A DNA stretch of 64,000 nt from Symbiodinium sp. CCMP2592 (taxonomy: Eukaryota; Sar; Dinophyceae; Suessiales; Symbiodiniaceae), in NCBI GenBank assembly GCA_905221615.1, contig CAJNDT010006021.1:1-64000 (forward strand), read 5' to 3'. A program made the translations under genes and the position numbers. This document shows positions 28,353 through 40,496 of the stretch, piece after piece. Below the pieces are notes generated by a model. It searched no databases and was not told the DNA's origin. It was given only the letters and a program-made list of their open reading frames with translations. The stretch's first letter is position 1; each line of letters starts with the position of its first letter.

Positions 28353-28606
28353 TGCGTGACCCCACAAGATAGGAGAAAAGATGCGGGATGTTTTTTTTCG
28401 TTCGTGATGCTTTGGGGGCTTCGATAAGTATAGATCTGGGATCATGCTGCTGATCGTCGTGCGAAAACTAAGGGATCATCAACGAACATTATAATAACCT
28501 TCTGGAATGACTTGATCATACTATTGCTAGCTATTCGAAGCTCTACCTGCTGCCGATCGTGCACCCGCACAAGCTCCCGACGATTTTTTATGCCGGGCAC
28601 TTAGCA

Positions 28607-31370
28607 TCAGCCGAACTCCCGGGTCCATTGCCGTTGATACAGCAATAGCGATAGCCTAATGGTGCGGATTGCGCATGTAGCATTTGAGCAGCGACGAGAT
28701 ATGCGCGACACTTTGCCGATGAAGTCCTCGTCTTGCCAGCAGTTCATACCTTCTATGTTCTTCGGGCTTCTCGATGTAGTGTGTGTCAGACTTGCTACAG
28801 GGGCCATACTTAAACAAAGCAACACAAGCATCCTTATGGGTGTAAAGTAAATACAGCAGAAGCTTCAGCGCGTATTCCACACCAGCTCATTGCCACTCTG
28901 CACTTGCAGATCCAGATCACGCCTGTTATGTATGCACTTGACTTCTTCATAACACCTGTGACCATTAGAGGACCTGTAGAAAACAATGGAAAACGAGGCA
29001 GGAGCACTATGTGCAGCATCATGTGGACTTTAGGTCGTACCTTGAACAAAGCCCACTTTCGTTGGGATGTGTGGAATGCCAGAGCACCGGCTCCTTCCTA
29101 AGTTCAAGAAGTTTCAATGACTCAGTTCGGCTACAGGATTGGTGTTGTACATGAATCTAGAAGATTATACTGCATAAGGCGGAAGTGCACACATGCACCA
29201 TCCGTGCTCGGCAATCTTTGCAGCGGCTGAAGCAGGGATCCACATAGCATGGTCATATAACCCTTTGAAGTAGGCATTTGTATGCACGAAGGTCCACTGG
29301 AGGAGGTTGTAAAGCTCTCTGTCTCGCGCAGCCTTTAGCCGATCCACTATGACATAAATTAAGTATATATGCTGTACAAGTCGACACTAAATAAAGCTGG
29401 AGCTGTACTGGCGTACTAAGCTGTAGGCTTTTTGAGAGTCGGTTCTCGATCTAGGCGGTTTCAAAGGATTGCTAACTATATAAAACTTACCAAATATTTT
29501 AATGCATCGATCGAGAATCAACCCTCATGGATCCTCCTGTTTCACATAGCAGGTCCTCCAACCATTCACAAAGCAATATCGTGTCTGAGCCTTTCCCAGC
29601 ACCTTTGGGGTAGTTCTGCAGCCTGAGCTCCCATATACCGGATGACATAACCGTGTATATCTACTAACAGAACTTACATAGATTGATCGGATCGATGAGT
29701 TAATAGTCCATCCTAGCCTTGCAAGCTCTGGCAACCAAACCCCTAAACCCGTTGAATGATATGAGAGCCCCCAATTCCTATCCAACTCAGGCGGAGGACG
29801 TCTTCATCTTGAATTTCAGCAACGTGAACTGGTCGAGGCTCGTAGATTTGTGGCTTCTTCTACACCATGCAATAAAGGAGTCGTATAGCCAATTCAGTCT
29901 GTCCTGTGTGGACCGCCCTGGACAAATCTTGAGTTGCGACAACAACACGATAGCAGACGAAGCCATTCCGGAACCCAGTCCCTGGATAGCGAATGTGTGA
30001 GCCGGGTCCGTGCGGAGTCGCCACGGATTGTCTGCTCCAGGTATTGATCGTAACGGGCTGACGAAGTCATCTTTCCAGGGCTCATCAGCTGGGTCATCCC
30101 TTGTCCAAGAACGAATATCAGATGCAGCTGTACAATTGTACCAATCCTGCCATACCCAACCAATTCTCTAATTATATAACCCTACCTAACCAGTACGTAA
30201 CATGTTGTTTGGCGCCCGACCTCCTGCTCACACATGTGGCAAATCCTGGTAGAGGAAAATCCGGTAAGCAGATTGAAAGCCTTTCGAAGCCACACCCAGT
30301 CTCCCTTGCACCCGAGCCATGCCATGCGGAAGTGGTATTTCTGCCCGTCATGTTCAACCTCAACAGAAGGCTAAGTTTATAATTACGGTTTCGAGCCATA
30401 TCTATCCGCAAAACCACTAGCTCATTTGAGAAATTAATCACTTGACATAAAAGGCACATCCAAACCATTCCAGAAGAGAGAACTACAATCATCTGCCAGG
30501 TGCTGCAGCAAGTTGTAGATTGTTTTGTCACCATGGTAGCAACGAGCAGGTATCGCCGTGTACAGTAGGCGCGAACAAAAGCTGTGCCTTTCAACAAGTA
30601 TATATAGGTACTAATCTGATCTACACTACCCCATATAGGTTAGTATTCTATACAAACCACAAAAAACAGTTTGCTACCATTGTGGACAAGTGACCCACTT
30701 TCATTCAACTTATGCTTGCCGAAATGCGAGAACAAGCCCTGAAAGCTCAAAACCATGACAGGCATCTTCGTCCGACCACGTCCTTCATCGCCGTGAAGGA
30801 AGTACGGCAGTGTGCACTTGCGGTCCAGGCTTTCTGTAAATATGGGATGCGAGGGGTCTACACACTCGTACAAGTCCCAAAACTCTTGAAGGTCCCGCTG
30901 CCACGAATGAACTTGGGATATATGATGTCCCTGCAATAGCCTGGGTTGTTTTCTCTTATATGAGCACCCAATTCCAAAATAATTTATATAATTATATACT
31001 TAGCTAATATGCTTGTGAGACCATTTAGAAGTCATCGGATGATGTTTTAAGACTAGGGTGATTGGGGTCTCTCGGGCAGCACTGGGCCTTGCAAGCTTGC
31101 ATGATTAGGATTCGGCAGGATGCAAAATCGTCAAAGCGTGCAAAGACAGCCGAGCAGCATTTGTCCGCCTTGTTCCAAAGCGAAGCGTGCCCAACTTGAA
31201 AGTTTCAGGGTGGGCCATTGTATGTTCTTCAGCTTCCGTGTTCGGGTATGACGGATCTTGATCATTGCATTTGAGATCTGAATGGGAAGTGTGAAGTTGG
31301 GCTTGGAGAGCAGGCGGTGGAGGTTTCGGCAGGTGTTGCTATCATCAGCACTTGCACATTTGCCCAACCT
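28607..31370 (-). CDS. Multi-exon protein with LHGDEGRGR and RPKVH motifs, candidate transposase of the insertion
   Basis: Exon-like minus-strand segments, in order of translation: about 31370-31120 (basic, ends WARFALEQGGQMLLG), 30936-30650 (HPIFTESLDRK, LHGDEGRGRTKMPVMV at about 30790), 30580-30450 (AIPARCYHGDKTIYNLLQHL), 29341-29195 (RLKAARDRELYNLLQW, KIAEHGW), 29046-28960 (RVRPKVHMMLHI) and 28775-28607 (CWQDEDFIGKVSRISRRC). I recall this motif series from a large, unnamed, highly repeated dinoflagellate protein family. Conserved acidic residues in GDEGRGR and DEDF, and the position inside a terminal-inverted-repeat element, make a transposase role possible but unproven. Exon edges are approximate; further exons between 30.4 and 29.4 kb are likely. 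Confidence 0.5.
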
Positions 31371-31619
31371 TTGCAAAGTCGGATCGCGTAGCCCTGCAAT
31401 GCGAGGGAGTTGGAAGGAAACTAGGAAATGTATATGAATTTACTGAAAGTAACAACAACATGAGCAAGCCTCGTCGTTCCAACTTCCCATGGGCTTTCTT
31501 GGCTAAACGACACGTGCGGGCCGCGGAGTCAGCCTCACTCGCATGGATTGGGGAGCATCTGCAACAGACTTACTAAGCCATATACTTTTGGCAAACTCCA
31601 TCGTACCGGTTGAGGCTTT

Positions 31620-31705
31620 CAAGATCCCCCTAAACCCTATAAGCCCTAAACCCTATTTATAAACCCTAAACCCTAAACCCTATAAACCCTAAACCCTAAA
31701 CCTGG
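31620..31705. repeat. Interstitial telomere-type (CCCTAAA)n tract
   Basis: Several ccctaaa units mixed with ccctata variants. TTTAGGG is the telomere repeat of plants and dinoflagellates. The tract is inside the 16.2-kb insertion. Confidence 0.75.
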
Positions 31706-32392
31706 CTAGAGGGGCCCGGGAATCTCGGAGGTTCTTTCAATACGGATGTCCATCTAAGCAGCCAAGAGCCTCGCGGATTATAGGTTATGGGATGATCGGG
31801 TTCTAGCTCTTTCTAAGCTGTATAGGAACATGAATGAAACCATCGCTATAGAGCACGTATAGGCCTATTGATCAATGTTAGTTACTTAATTAAATCCCCA
31901 ACGATTCTATAGCCCACGTCACAACACTCCTGGGTTAGGGTACAGAAGTATGGCGCGTGACCCCGGAAGATAGCCCCATCAGGAGCTCATCGAGGAAACC
32001 GTCGTCCTGGTTGTCATCCGGGTCATCAGGACCTGGACAGTGGGGGTTTCTTTAGGGAGTACCATATTCGGCTTAATTGAGGGCCCCACTTATGTCAAAG
32101 CACTCCACATCAAGACCTGCGAAAGGGTAGGCCGAGCATCTGCAATGAGTCGTACGTTTGTCGAAGCCACGAAGTCTTGTCATGAAATGCAACACAGCCA
32201 ACAGCACACAGATTGGAGCGACTACATGTTGAACGTTTTCAGACTGCAGCTCACACTCCTTTCACAGGATTGGCCCATGCGGTAAAAACTGCATGTGCTG
32301 CACGTGCAACTGACAAATTTGATCATGATCTCCAATGCAAATCAGATACACCGTCATTGCTCGATCATTCCAGTTCTGGATGGTCGTGCCAC

Positions 32393-33171
32393 TCAACTAG
32401 TCCTCCGGCGCTTCTGCGCAGGAGCCTTTGCTGCTGCAGCTTTCGGGCCCGCTTTGGCCTTAGCCCCACTCTTCGGCCGGGCTTTGGACTTCGGCTTTGC
32501 AGGGGTGCTGCCAGCACCAGACTTGCCCCCCACACTCCTGAGATAGCAAGGGGTTGCGGGGATTATGTCTAGGTTAGGCACTTGCAAAGTTTGGTTTTGC
32601 ATGGGTTATTGCGACGTCAAAAAAATCTACGGGGTTATAATATTAAGGAGGGCTGGCAAATTGTGGCTTGTATACAAAGCTACATGAATTCGTCTAGGGC
32701 AGAGCAAGCCTGGCGGCAGCACAAACTTCTCTAGGTGGAGTATATATAGATTGCAGCAAAAGTTCCTCGATCGCACAACATAATTGTTGAGAGCAAGGTC
32801 GGCTTTGGTGCACCGGATGTAAATTCCCAGGGATTCCTTCTTCAGCCTAGGACTCTCAGGTTTCCAAACATCATGCACATATGAACTAAACCTTCGCAAA
32901 CTCAAGCACTAACTGCCTTGCCTGGCAATATTGGCCTCATTGTCGGTGGTTGCAGCATCGGCCTGCACCTCGGTCAACTTCTTGTAGCACTCGTTCATCT
33001 CCACCAAGCAGGAGGTCAAATTCTTGCTCAGCCTAGGCTAGGAGGGGCATCACCCGAGGTCACATTATGCATCTAGAGAAGCACACCAGCCGTGTAGTTT
33101 TTGAGAAGCTGCTCAGTTGCTTTCGCCACTCCCTTGCCCGACATCTTCTCCTGGCTAGACTGTGTACTCAT
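32393..33171 (-). CDS. Small multi-exon gene with Lys/Ala-rich C-terminus
   Basis: ATG at 33171 (minus) opens MSTQSSQEKMSGKGVAKATE (exon to about 33085). Further exons lie at about 33030-32920 (SKNLTSCLVEMNECYKKLTE, probably helical), about 32885-32760 (YVHDVWKPESPRLKKESLG) and 32537-32393. The last starts after the acceptor ctatctcag and ends in a Lys/Ala/Pro-rich tail (KPKSKARPKSGAKAKAG, KRRRTS stop), a likely nuclear localisation signal. Introns are short (about 50-220 bases). No family was recognised. It lies in the same orientation as its neighbours within the insertion. Confidence 0.5.
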
Positions 33172-33313
33172 CACGGTTGATAGATAAGCTATCAGAATAT
33201 ACTTGCAGCCCTACTTAAGCTATACAGGGTTATATGGTTAAGGGAAGTTTGGGGTGGTTAAAGGTTAGCTATCTATAGCTAGGTACCCTGCGCATATATG
33301 GTGGCCTATCTGT

Positions 33314-33435
33314 GCATAGACATTTCCTGATCCACTCGAATCCCTTCCGAACGTATATAATATATTAATACAATATATATATATATATATATATACGTTC
33401 GGAAGGGATTCGAGTGGATCAGGAAATGTCTATGC
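33314..33435. repeat. Perfect 46-base inverted repeat with AT spacer (hairpin, MITE-like)
   Basis: Arms 33314-33359 and 33390-33435 are exact reverse complements (left arm starts gcatagacatttcctgatcc), separated by about 30 bases of TA-rich sequence. No clear target duplication is seen at the edges. It could be a small non-autonomous element or a structured RNA. Confidence 0.9.
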
Positions 33436-33955
33436 TCTATTATTCTATGTCATTCAAGGGTTTTTCGAGGCTTTGTGGGGACGGAAGTTCCGGGCTATAT
33501 ATTAGGAGTGAAGCTGTTTGGGTTTCTGGATTCGTGTAAGCTACAGGGTCCTAGAGGGTCGTAGAGGGTTTGAAGTTCGGTTTTGTTATGGTGCAGGTAC
33601 TGCATGGGACTTGATAGGTTTGTGGTGGTTTCCCACAACCCCCAAAACTTTCCAAACCCACACACAATCATATCATGACAGACACGAGCCACTTGCAAGC
33701 CCCGAAGCCAAAGACTCATCGGGCCCCATATCCCCGGCCCCATACCTTTCAGATTCTCAAAAAGCCAGGGATGTCTCAGACCCATGCAAAAGCCTTGCCC
33801 CACTTGGGTGATGCAGCGGTCGACCCCTCTAACGACCGGGTTTATATAGGTTAGGCTTATATAACATATAGGTTAGGGTATATAGGGTTTACAGGGGATC
33901 GGCATACAAACCCAAAGTTTGATTAACCCATGCACAAGCCCGTATCATCTAGAAT

Positions 33956-34343
33956 CTAGACATGAGCAAGCTCCTTCACCGACTCGGCCAAGTCAATCTT
34001 CTTGCCCAGCACACAGATGTAGGAGGAGAGAAGCCCAAGCGGGGAGGCGTTCTGCTGCAGGCTGGGGAAGCACATCCTCGGCTAGGTTGTTTTGAGTAGT
34101 CACAAATCATTGAGAGCTCTGGCTGTCGAGAGTCTTAAACGAAGCCCCAGCTTGAGCAGTGACCACGGCGTCACTAGCCGGCTCTGCACTGCGTCCTGCC
34201 GTCGGCTTGCCCAGGTCTTCGTTCTTCGCGTCGAGCAGTGCGCAGTCCGGGTCCTGGGCAGATCATATCCACACTGAAGAAGGGAAGAGAGACAGAGAGA
34301 GACAGAGCCAGAGAGAGAGAGAGAGAGACAGAGAGACAGAGCC

Positions 34344-34401
<58 letters not shown>

Positions 34402-34431
34402 GTGCTGTTTGAATACGCTCCTTCCCCTTTC

Positions 34432-34471
<40 letters not shown>

Positions 34472-35987
34472 GGGAGAGAGACAGAGAGGAAGTGAGGGGC
34501 AAAGAGATAGTCGTGGTGGAATTGGGAACGTCTTTGACTTGCATGGCTAGGCACGTCCATGCTGAAGTTGCTGGAGAAGCCATGCAGTCCTTTGTCCTGA
34601 CTCTGTCGAGTTCGTCCATGTCCAGTCAAGCGGAATGTCCGCTTCCTCTTCACCATGGATCTCGGACTTGAAGCAGCGCCCATTCCGCCTGGCCCATTCG
34701 AAGGAATTGTCGGCCATTGTCCTGGTGCACATGAACGACATCGAAGGCAGCGTGCCGGGGTGCTTGCTAGAACCGTTGTACATTGTATACACGTAATACT
34801 CTAGTGCAGGAGGGGAGCTGGGTGTACTTCCTCACTTCCATGAGCCAGTGCTTCGTCACTGTCCCACCTGTCTCTGCCGACTTCTTTTTCTGCACGTGCC
34901 ACTTCTCCAGCACTCCCTCGATCTTGTCGAAAGTACCGTGGTCCAGCAGGAGCTTACGAAGCTGCTCACCTTGCGATGTGTCACGCTCTAGGTCCAAGTA
35001 GACTCATGTGGGTGACATAGGAAGTAGCTAGTGCACACTTTAAGCAATGGCTCGTCCGTCAGAGGTCTTTCCGAGCTCTAGCACGTTCGGTGTGCACTTG
35101 ACCTCGCCCTTCGCATTGGGCATGAAATGCCGACGAACCCTCAGTTCCGTCGGCTCTATCGATGGCTTCTGCATAGAAACTACAATCATGCATACTATAT
35201 GCTGCTACGATTTTTGACAAGTAGCTTCCAGTAGCCTTCGGGCTTGGGTGCAGCTAGCTTCTTCTGTGGGGTTGGTCGTCGACTGGAACCAAACAGCTGC
35301 TTCCGAACGTCAGGGCGGGAAGATGGGCCGGTGCTTGGGGGTGTGCGCTTCGGCTCGGAGTTTGGCATGACCGGGCTGTCCTCAATATCGATAGAACCAG
35401 TCATCTCCTTGGAGTTGAGGGGCTTGCGAGGGGTCGAGGAAACCTGTGTGGCCTCACATCCGGGCTTGCGAGCGGTCGGGGAAAGCTGCGTGGACTCACA
35501 TCCATCCGGCTGATCGTATTTCGAGGATTGCTGCAGCATACGTGTAGTATGAGATCTCGGCAAAGCGGTCGTGGCATTCCCCGGGGCAAACTGACCGGAA
35601 GAAGTAGCAACGGAAGGGGCGCCTGCCACCAAGAAACATATGCAGTATCTAAATACACACCATATACAGAACCCTAGAGGCCCTATATATGCTATGCAAA
35701 CATTTATAAAAACTACACACCTGGCTGAAGATCCGGGATCGGCCCGGGCTCGTCAATCAGCTGCTTCTGAAGAGCAGCCAGGTTTGCGGTTGCATTCTGA
35801 GGTCGAAGGAAAGCAAGTCAGATGGAAGTGGAGACATGCATCAATATCAGCAAACGACTAAATTCAACTAAAGAACTCTGATCTGCTCATCAAGCTCGTG
35901 TTCGGGGATCTCCGACATATTGGTCCACGACCGGGCTACCATCAGTACCCCGTCAGTCAGGGTGCCCAAAGAGGCCGAGGAGGCCAT
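33956..35987 (-). CDS. Multi-exon gene of unknown function ([10 protein letters not shown]...)
   Basis: ATG at 35987 (minus) opens [20 protein letters not shown] (exon to about 35870). Next come about 35796-35722 ([16 protein letters not shown], followed by a GTGTGT donor), 35610-35210 (after cttggtggcag; Ser/Thr/Pro-rich, [11 protein letters not shown] repeated as TPRKPLNS), 35172-35045 ([20 protein letters not shown]), 34998-34800 ([33 protein letters not shown]), about 34790-34660, about 34262-34110 ([15 protein letters not shown]) and a last exon at about 34080-33956 ([20 protein letters not shown], stop TAG). The GA/TC runs at 34.3-34.5 kb fall in an intron. I do not recognise the family. 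Charged, mostly soluble, no membrane segment. Confidence 0.5.
34281..34482. repeat. (GA)n / (TC)n microsatellite, interrupted
   Basis: Long GA runs broken by a 35-base non-repeat piece near 34400-34433. On the minus strand it is a pyrimidine tract inside an apparent intron. Confidence 0.9.
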
Positions 35988-36274
35988 GCTACAAAATCGC
36001 ACTGTAAATAGCATGCGATGAGAGCATGGATTGATTCACAGAATCGAGATCACGCAGGCACACACAGAGGCTCATGTCTAGACATGCACAGCACATGCAC
36101 AGAACAGCTCGCACCATAACTCCGGAGCCCACCCCGACCCTGCTGATGCTCGATGCTTGCCCTCCCCGGCCCAAGGCGATCGTGCTGTCATTTCCCCACA
36201 AACCTCCCTTTACCCCCAGGCTGTTAAGTATGGATTGCATGGGTCCAGCTAGCACCTCAGACAAGAGCACACGA

Positions 36275-36470
36275 AAGTAAAAAGCGCGCGTGGAACCCTA
36301 AAAGCGCGCGTGCCAAAACGGCCCACACACGGAAATTGAGATTGCGCGAGAGTTGCGGGGAATTGCGCGCGAGTTGCGGGAAATTGCGCGAGAGTTGCGC
36401 CCTAACTTTCCGGACCGGCACCTGCCCCAAACAAAAAGCGCGCGTGCAAACAAAAAGCGTGCGTGAAGCT
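36275..36470. repeat. Cluster of aaaagcgcgcgtg motifs around a 20-21-base tandem repeat
   Basis: aaaagcgcgcgtg occurs at about 36279, 36300 and 36434, with a variant (aaaagcgtgcgtg) at about 36452. Between them are three tandem units of attgcgcgMgagttgcgggga type (about 36338-36400). The MluI/BssHII-like CG content is unlike the surrounding AT-rich DNA. Confidence 0.8.
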
Positions 36471-36721
36471 TTCCCTGCTCATGGAACAACTGAAAAGAAT
36501 GCCCGGCTTCCCTCTTTCCTGCAGGCTGCCGAGCTCAGTCTGCATCTACGAACACAGACCAGTGGCTGGAGCCCTGTTGCACAACTGCTTGTCAGCCCAG
36601 TAGAGAATTGTACTCCTCCCTCAGGTCCCGGTAGCAGTTCACCTTTGTGCTTCCAGTCTAGTTGTGATAAGAACCCGGCACCATACGAGACAATTGTAAG
36701 ATTATGGAATAATAGCCCAAG

Positions 36722-36992
36722 ACACCTTGGCATCCAGTTCTGTATCAAAGCACTCGATTGTATCTTCCCAAGAAGGAGGTATCACGAGGTACTTGTTTCG
36801 TCTCAAGTAGAAGTACACTGACGGCAGCTGTGCATCTTCCCATAAATCCTTCATTGGTAGGGCTTTGAACAATTCCACATCCGGTAAGTCGGGATTGGCA
36901 GTGTTCTTGTTGCGTAGAGGAGCCAAGGCAGCCGAGGAGTCAGGCGTCTGGTCCGTAGCGAAAGCCTCGTAGATTTGCTTGACAAACTCCAT
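36722..36992 (-). CDS. Hypothetical protein exon (MEFVKQIYEAF...)
   Basis: ATG at 36992 (minus) followed by about 90 residues of good protein character (PDLPDVELFKALPMKDLW, SVYFYLRRNKYLVIPPSW). The exon probably ends near 36722; continuation on the minus strand to about 36480 is uncertain. No family was recognised. The frame immediately upstream (LLRVYP) is also open, so the start may be in an earlier exon. Confidence 0.4.
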
Positions 36993-37010
36993 GGGATACA
37001 CCCTCAGCAA

Positions 37011-38311
37011 ATGGCTTAGGGGGACTTAGGAGATCAGGGAGTCTGGGGCTTCATCAAATTAAGGATTCCGAGAGGGTGGTTTATAACTAGGGAATGTATG
37101 TGTATATATATATATATATATATATACTAAATAGCTAGGGTTCTGGCTATTGCCGATATACATATTTAAATAGATCTATATGGATATTGTATACATATAT
37201 ATCATCAGAGTTCAGGGCTCAGGGCTTCTGGGGCTTGCTGCATCTAGGGCATCTAGGGCTATGTACGTGTGGTGGAAGAAACTAAGGTTTTGGGGTGCTT
37301 GTTCTTTGTAGGGTTTCATGGGCTTGCTGGTGTTTCGGCTAACTCAAACCCAAGCCCATTATTAACCAGGATGACCGATGCTACCGGAATCAGCAGGGTT
37401 ATGGCATGTCCTGGAGGATTTCACGGAGTTGTTTTGGTGCGGCCTAGAGCCATAAGCCAAGCCTGTTATGAGAATATGTGGTTTGCACACAATGCACATG
37501 GGCTTGATAGGGATTTGCAGGGTTCATATGGGGACTAAGTGACTAAGACTAGCTAGGTTTCAACGGATTGCGCCACTATTTCAGAACTGGCCTGGAGTCT
37601 GGTGGAGTCAGTCGAAACGACACAAGCACATCGAAGCGGTGAAGGAGTTTAATGACTGCACAGAGTACAGGGCGTTCAACGCGGCACGACCCCGGTCGAC
37701 CAGGCGATCGTCGGAGCCACTGAACCCGGACGCGACCGAAGTCCTACAGCAATCAATGGTGGGAAGACACCCGTGTGGTTATAAGGCGAAACCACGGACC
37801 CAGAAGCCACCGCCTACCAAGCTTGGCACTGGTGAATTCTATAGAACTAGTAGGCTTGGGGTATTACGGGCTTCCAGTACTATCCTCTTTGCGCAGAACA
37901 GCTGGAGCTATCGAGGAGTTAAAGTAGCTTCGTAGCGGCAACACCAGCAGGAATAGGAGAAGTATATAGCAGTTGATTCAAAGTACTATAGTACATGTTG
38001 TACATGTATAGTATTTTATAGACCAGTAGCCACAACTATTGACTCCCTCAGACCACCGCAAAGGTACCCCGAAACTGCATAAAGTCTGGACCCCAGCGTT
38101 GCCCACTGAGTTATAGAGGGCTTTTCGGGTTTGTAGGGATAGCTAGGGATTCAGGGCTTGTAGGACATATGGGGTTGTAGATAGGTTAAATTTTAAAATG
38201 CAACTCAACAATGCATGCCTGGCAACCCGGTATCCTTCAGGCTGCTCGTTCCGGCGAACTTCTCGACACCCTCGGAGTCCTTCCACCGTCCTTTGGCAGA
38301 GAGGGGAGAGG
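37011..38311. other. AT-rich non-coding stretch
   Basis: Contains a (TA)n run at about 37108-37125 and many short 'agggctt' type repeats; no supported gene. Confidence 0.5.
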
Positions 38312-38596
38312 TTATCCTATGTCATCCTCACAAACCCCAACTATGTGTGCAGCTAAAGATCGAGTAGTGCGGATTTTGTTCCTTGATTTTTTGAGGTTTT
38401 TCTTGAGCACACCACGGTCCAGGGTCTTGACATTGGGTGAGTTGGAAAAGATCTTCGTCCGCTTTGGAGAGGAGCTACCCCAATGCATCAGCCAGAAGGC
38501 TTGGCCGTATACCTTAGTTGGGTCGAAGTGGTTTGCATACTTTTGGGTAATGCTAGATATAACCAAGCTGCATAAAGTACTGAATTGCAGAGCCAT
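38312..38596 (-). CDS. Hypothetical protein exon (YANHFDPTKVYGQAF...)
   Basis: A minus-strand frame with strong protein character: KYANHFDPTKVYGQAFWL, SSSPKRTKIFSNSPNVKTLD, then basic residues. It resembles a block I recall from repeated dinoflagellate proteins of unknown function. It probably precedes other exons downstream on the minus strand. Edges are uncertain. Confidence 0.4.
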   Translation of the reverse strand: MALQFSTLCSLVISSITQKYANHFDPTKVYGQAFWLMHWGSSSPKRTKIFSNSPNVKTLDRGVLKKNLKKSRNKIRTTRSLAAHIVGVCEDDIG

Positions 38597-40170
38597 TCAA
38601 AGCGATGGTGCTTCTGGATGAGCGAACAGAACGGGTGTTCCAATACCCATATGGTGTGCATAGCCGTCATCACTAATATTGCAAGAACGACCCTTAGTTG
38701 AGCATTCAAGCACATTGTGCCCATGATGCAAGTACGATGCACACGCACACACACACACATATACTTGTAGCTAGCGTCCGGCTGATCATCTTATTGGCTG
38801 ACGACACACTTGCGAAGCCTTCCTGACCCTGCGCATTGATGAAGGATCTCATACTTGTTCCTCTATTCGGCACACCCCAGGAGGAACACACCGGCCCCAT
38901 CAGGTTCACAGCCATCTTCTTCTCGCAGGTAATGCACCATAACACAAGCCTCAGACTATGACTCTACAAGCCGCCAGAGCATCCCTACCAAGGTTTGACC
39001 AAGCTACGCAAAACCGGCATCGGAGAGAAAATCCATGGAGGCACTCCGACTAATCTCGATGGTTGCGACTCTCTTTCCCATGGATTTCCTGGGTAGCAGG
39101 TAGGGAACACTCCTGAACCGTATATGCCCGAAACCCTACTGCAGTATGGAGCTTTGGGAACAGACCCGAAACGATAGTTTCAAGTATGCGCGTAGGCTCC
39201 AAAGCTTGCTGGCATTGCCCACCCCGGAAAACAGGTCCAGAAAATCAAAGGCTTTGGCCCGTGGTAGGTTCGTCGACCAGAGTAGCAGCAGCATCACAGC
39301 TATGAGTACCTGGGCAAGTACCAGTTGAGGGAGGTTGGGGCTTATATAGGTGTAGGGTGGATATGGCTAAGCTGGTTATCAATAGCATTCCTGATGAACA
39401 TACATGGGATAGATCAAACATCATCAAAGAAGCCTTCGGAGCTCCAACATGTATTAGCCGCACAAGCAAAGAGGAATCTGGCAGGTTGCCACAGTCCATG
39501 GCCAGAACAGACTTTGGTCTTGTGGTATGCAGTTGTTATATGGATGGCTGCAGGCGAAATTGGGGGTTTAGGGGGTTTAGGGGTGTTAGGGGTTGAAGGG
39601 TTTAGGGCTTAGGGGTTTCGAGGATTTAGAAGGGTTTATATAGGGTCTTAAGGCTTTTAGGGCTTTGTAGGGCTTCCATAGTGTTCATATGCATGTAGAG
39701 GATTTGATGTCATGGCAGCACTCTGAAGCCACTATACAACACTGCCGACATAGCACATCTCACACATGGCTTGCAGAGTGAATGCTGAAGCACATGAGAA
39801 AGGGTCGGGCAGAGCCTTGCGCCTCAGCACGGCGAGCCACAGCCATTGATCACCTGTCGCAGTTCGGAGGGCGGAGGGCAGTATATAATTCTTCAAAAGT
39901 ATACTATGCTGGCAGTGCTAGATCGACAAGACGACTCTCTAGAAATCTTTTATTCTGGGACTGTAGCAAGTATACATGTACTCCCCACTGACAGGCCTGC
40001 GCGGCGAAGCTCCCCGCAACGGCAGCCACTTCTACCTGACGATCAATCAGAGGCCCAGAGATTATTGGGGGTACAGGTAGGATGGGCCTTGACAGGGCAA
40101 TGCTCAGGCTGAGGAACATAATGGCCCGGTAGTCCACGGTCCAGAGATCCTGCCCAGAATGCATAGTGAG
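38597..40170. other. No supported gene; degenerate telomere-type tract at about 39555-39640
   Basis: Short frames only. The stretch 39555-39640 is rich in gggttta and ggggttt variants. An (AC)n run lies at about 38740-38760. Confidence 0.4.
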
Positions 40171-40496
40171 CAAAAATATTGTAGTTTTTAACTTGTGGTT
40201 TATATGGGCTTTGGAGGGGATCTACTGGTATTATATGACGGGTTTTCTGGTTCTCGATTCAGGATGCCAGTCCTTGTCGCCACAGGGCACAGGAAGCTTG
40301 CCCACCACAGCCCATGACAGACCTGGCAAGGATAGGGTAGTGGGATCGTGATAATTAATCTAATTTGGGAGGGTGCCCCAAGCGCTGCACAGCACTCCAT
40401 TGGTCCATGCATGTAGAGATACGGAGATTTTGCACCGATCGCACTGAGCCGTCGTGACGGTTTTGGCTCGATCACTGAGGCTTCTGCCTTCATTCG
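40171..40496 (-). CDS. Possible exons of a minus-strand gene
   Basis: The minus strand reads MKAEASVIEPKPSRRLSAIG and YLYMHGPMECCAALG at about 40496-40370, then PCQVCHGLWWASFLCP at about 40340-40270. A further hydrophobic segment (AIMFLSLSIALSRPIL) follows near 40110. These pieces look protein-like but no domain or firm splice sites were seen. Confidence 0.25.

Noticed and set aside
34174-34683. Long ERERER / SLSLSL reading frames (also at 40.8 and 43.8 kb)
   Set aside because: By-products of GA/CT microsatellites.
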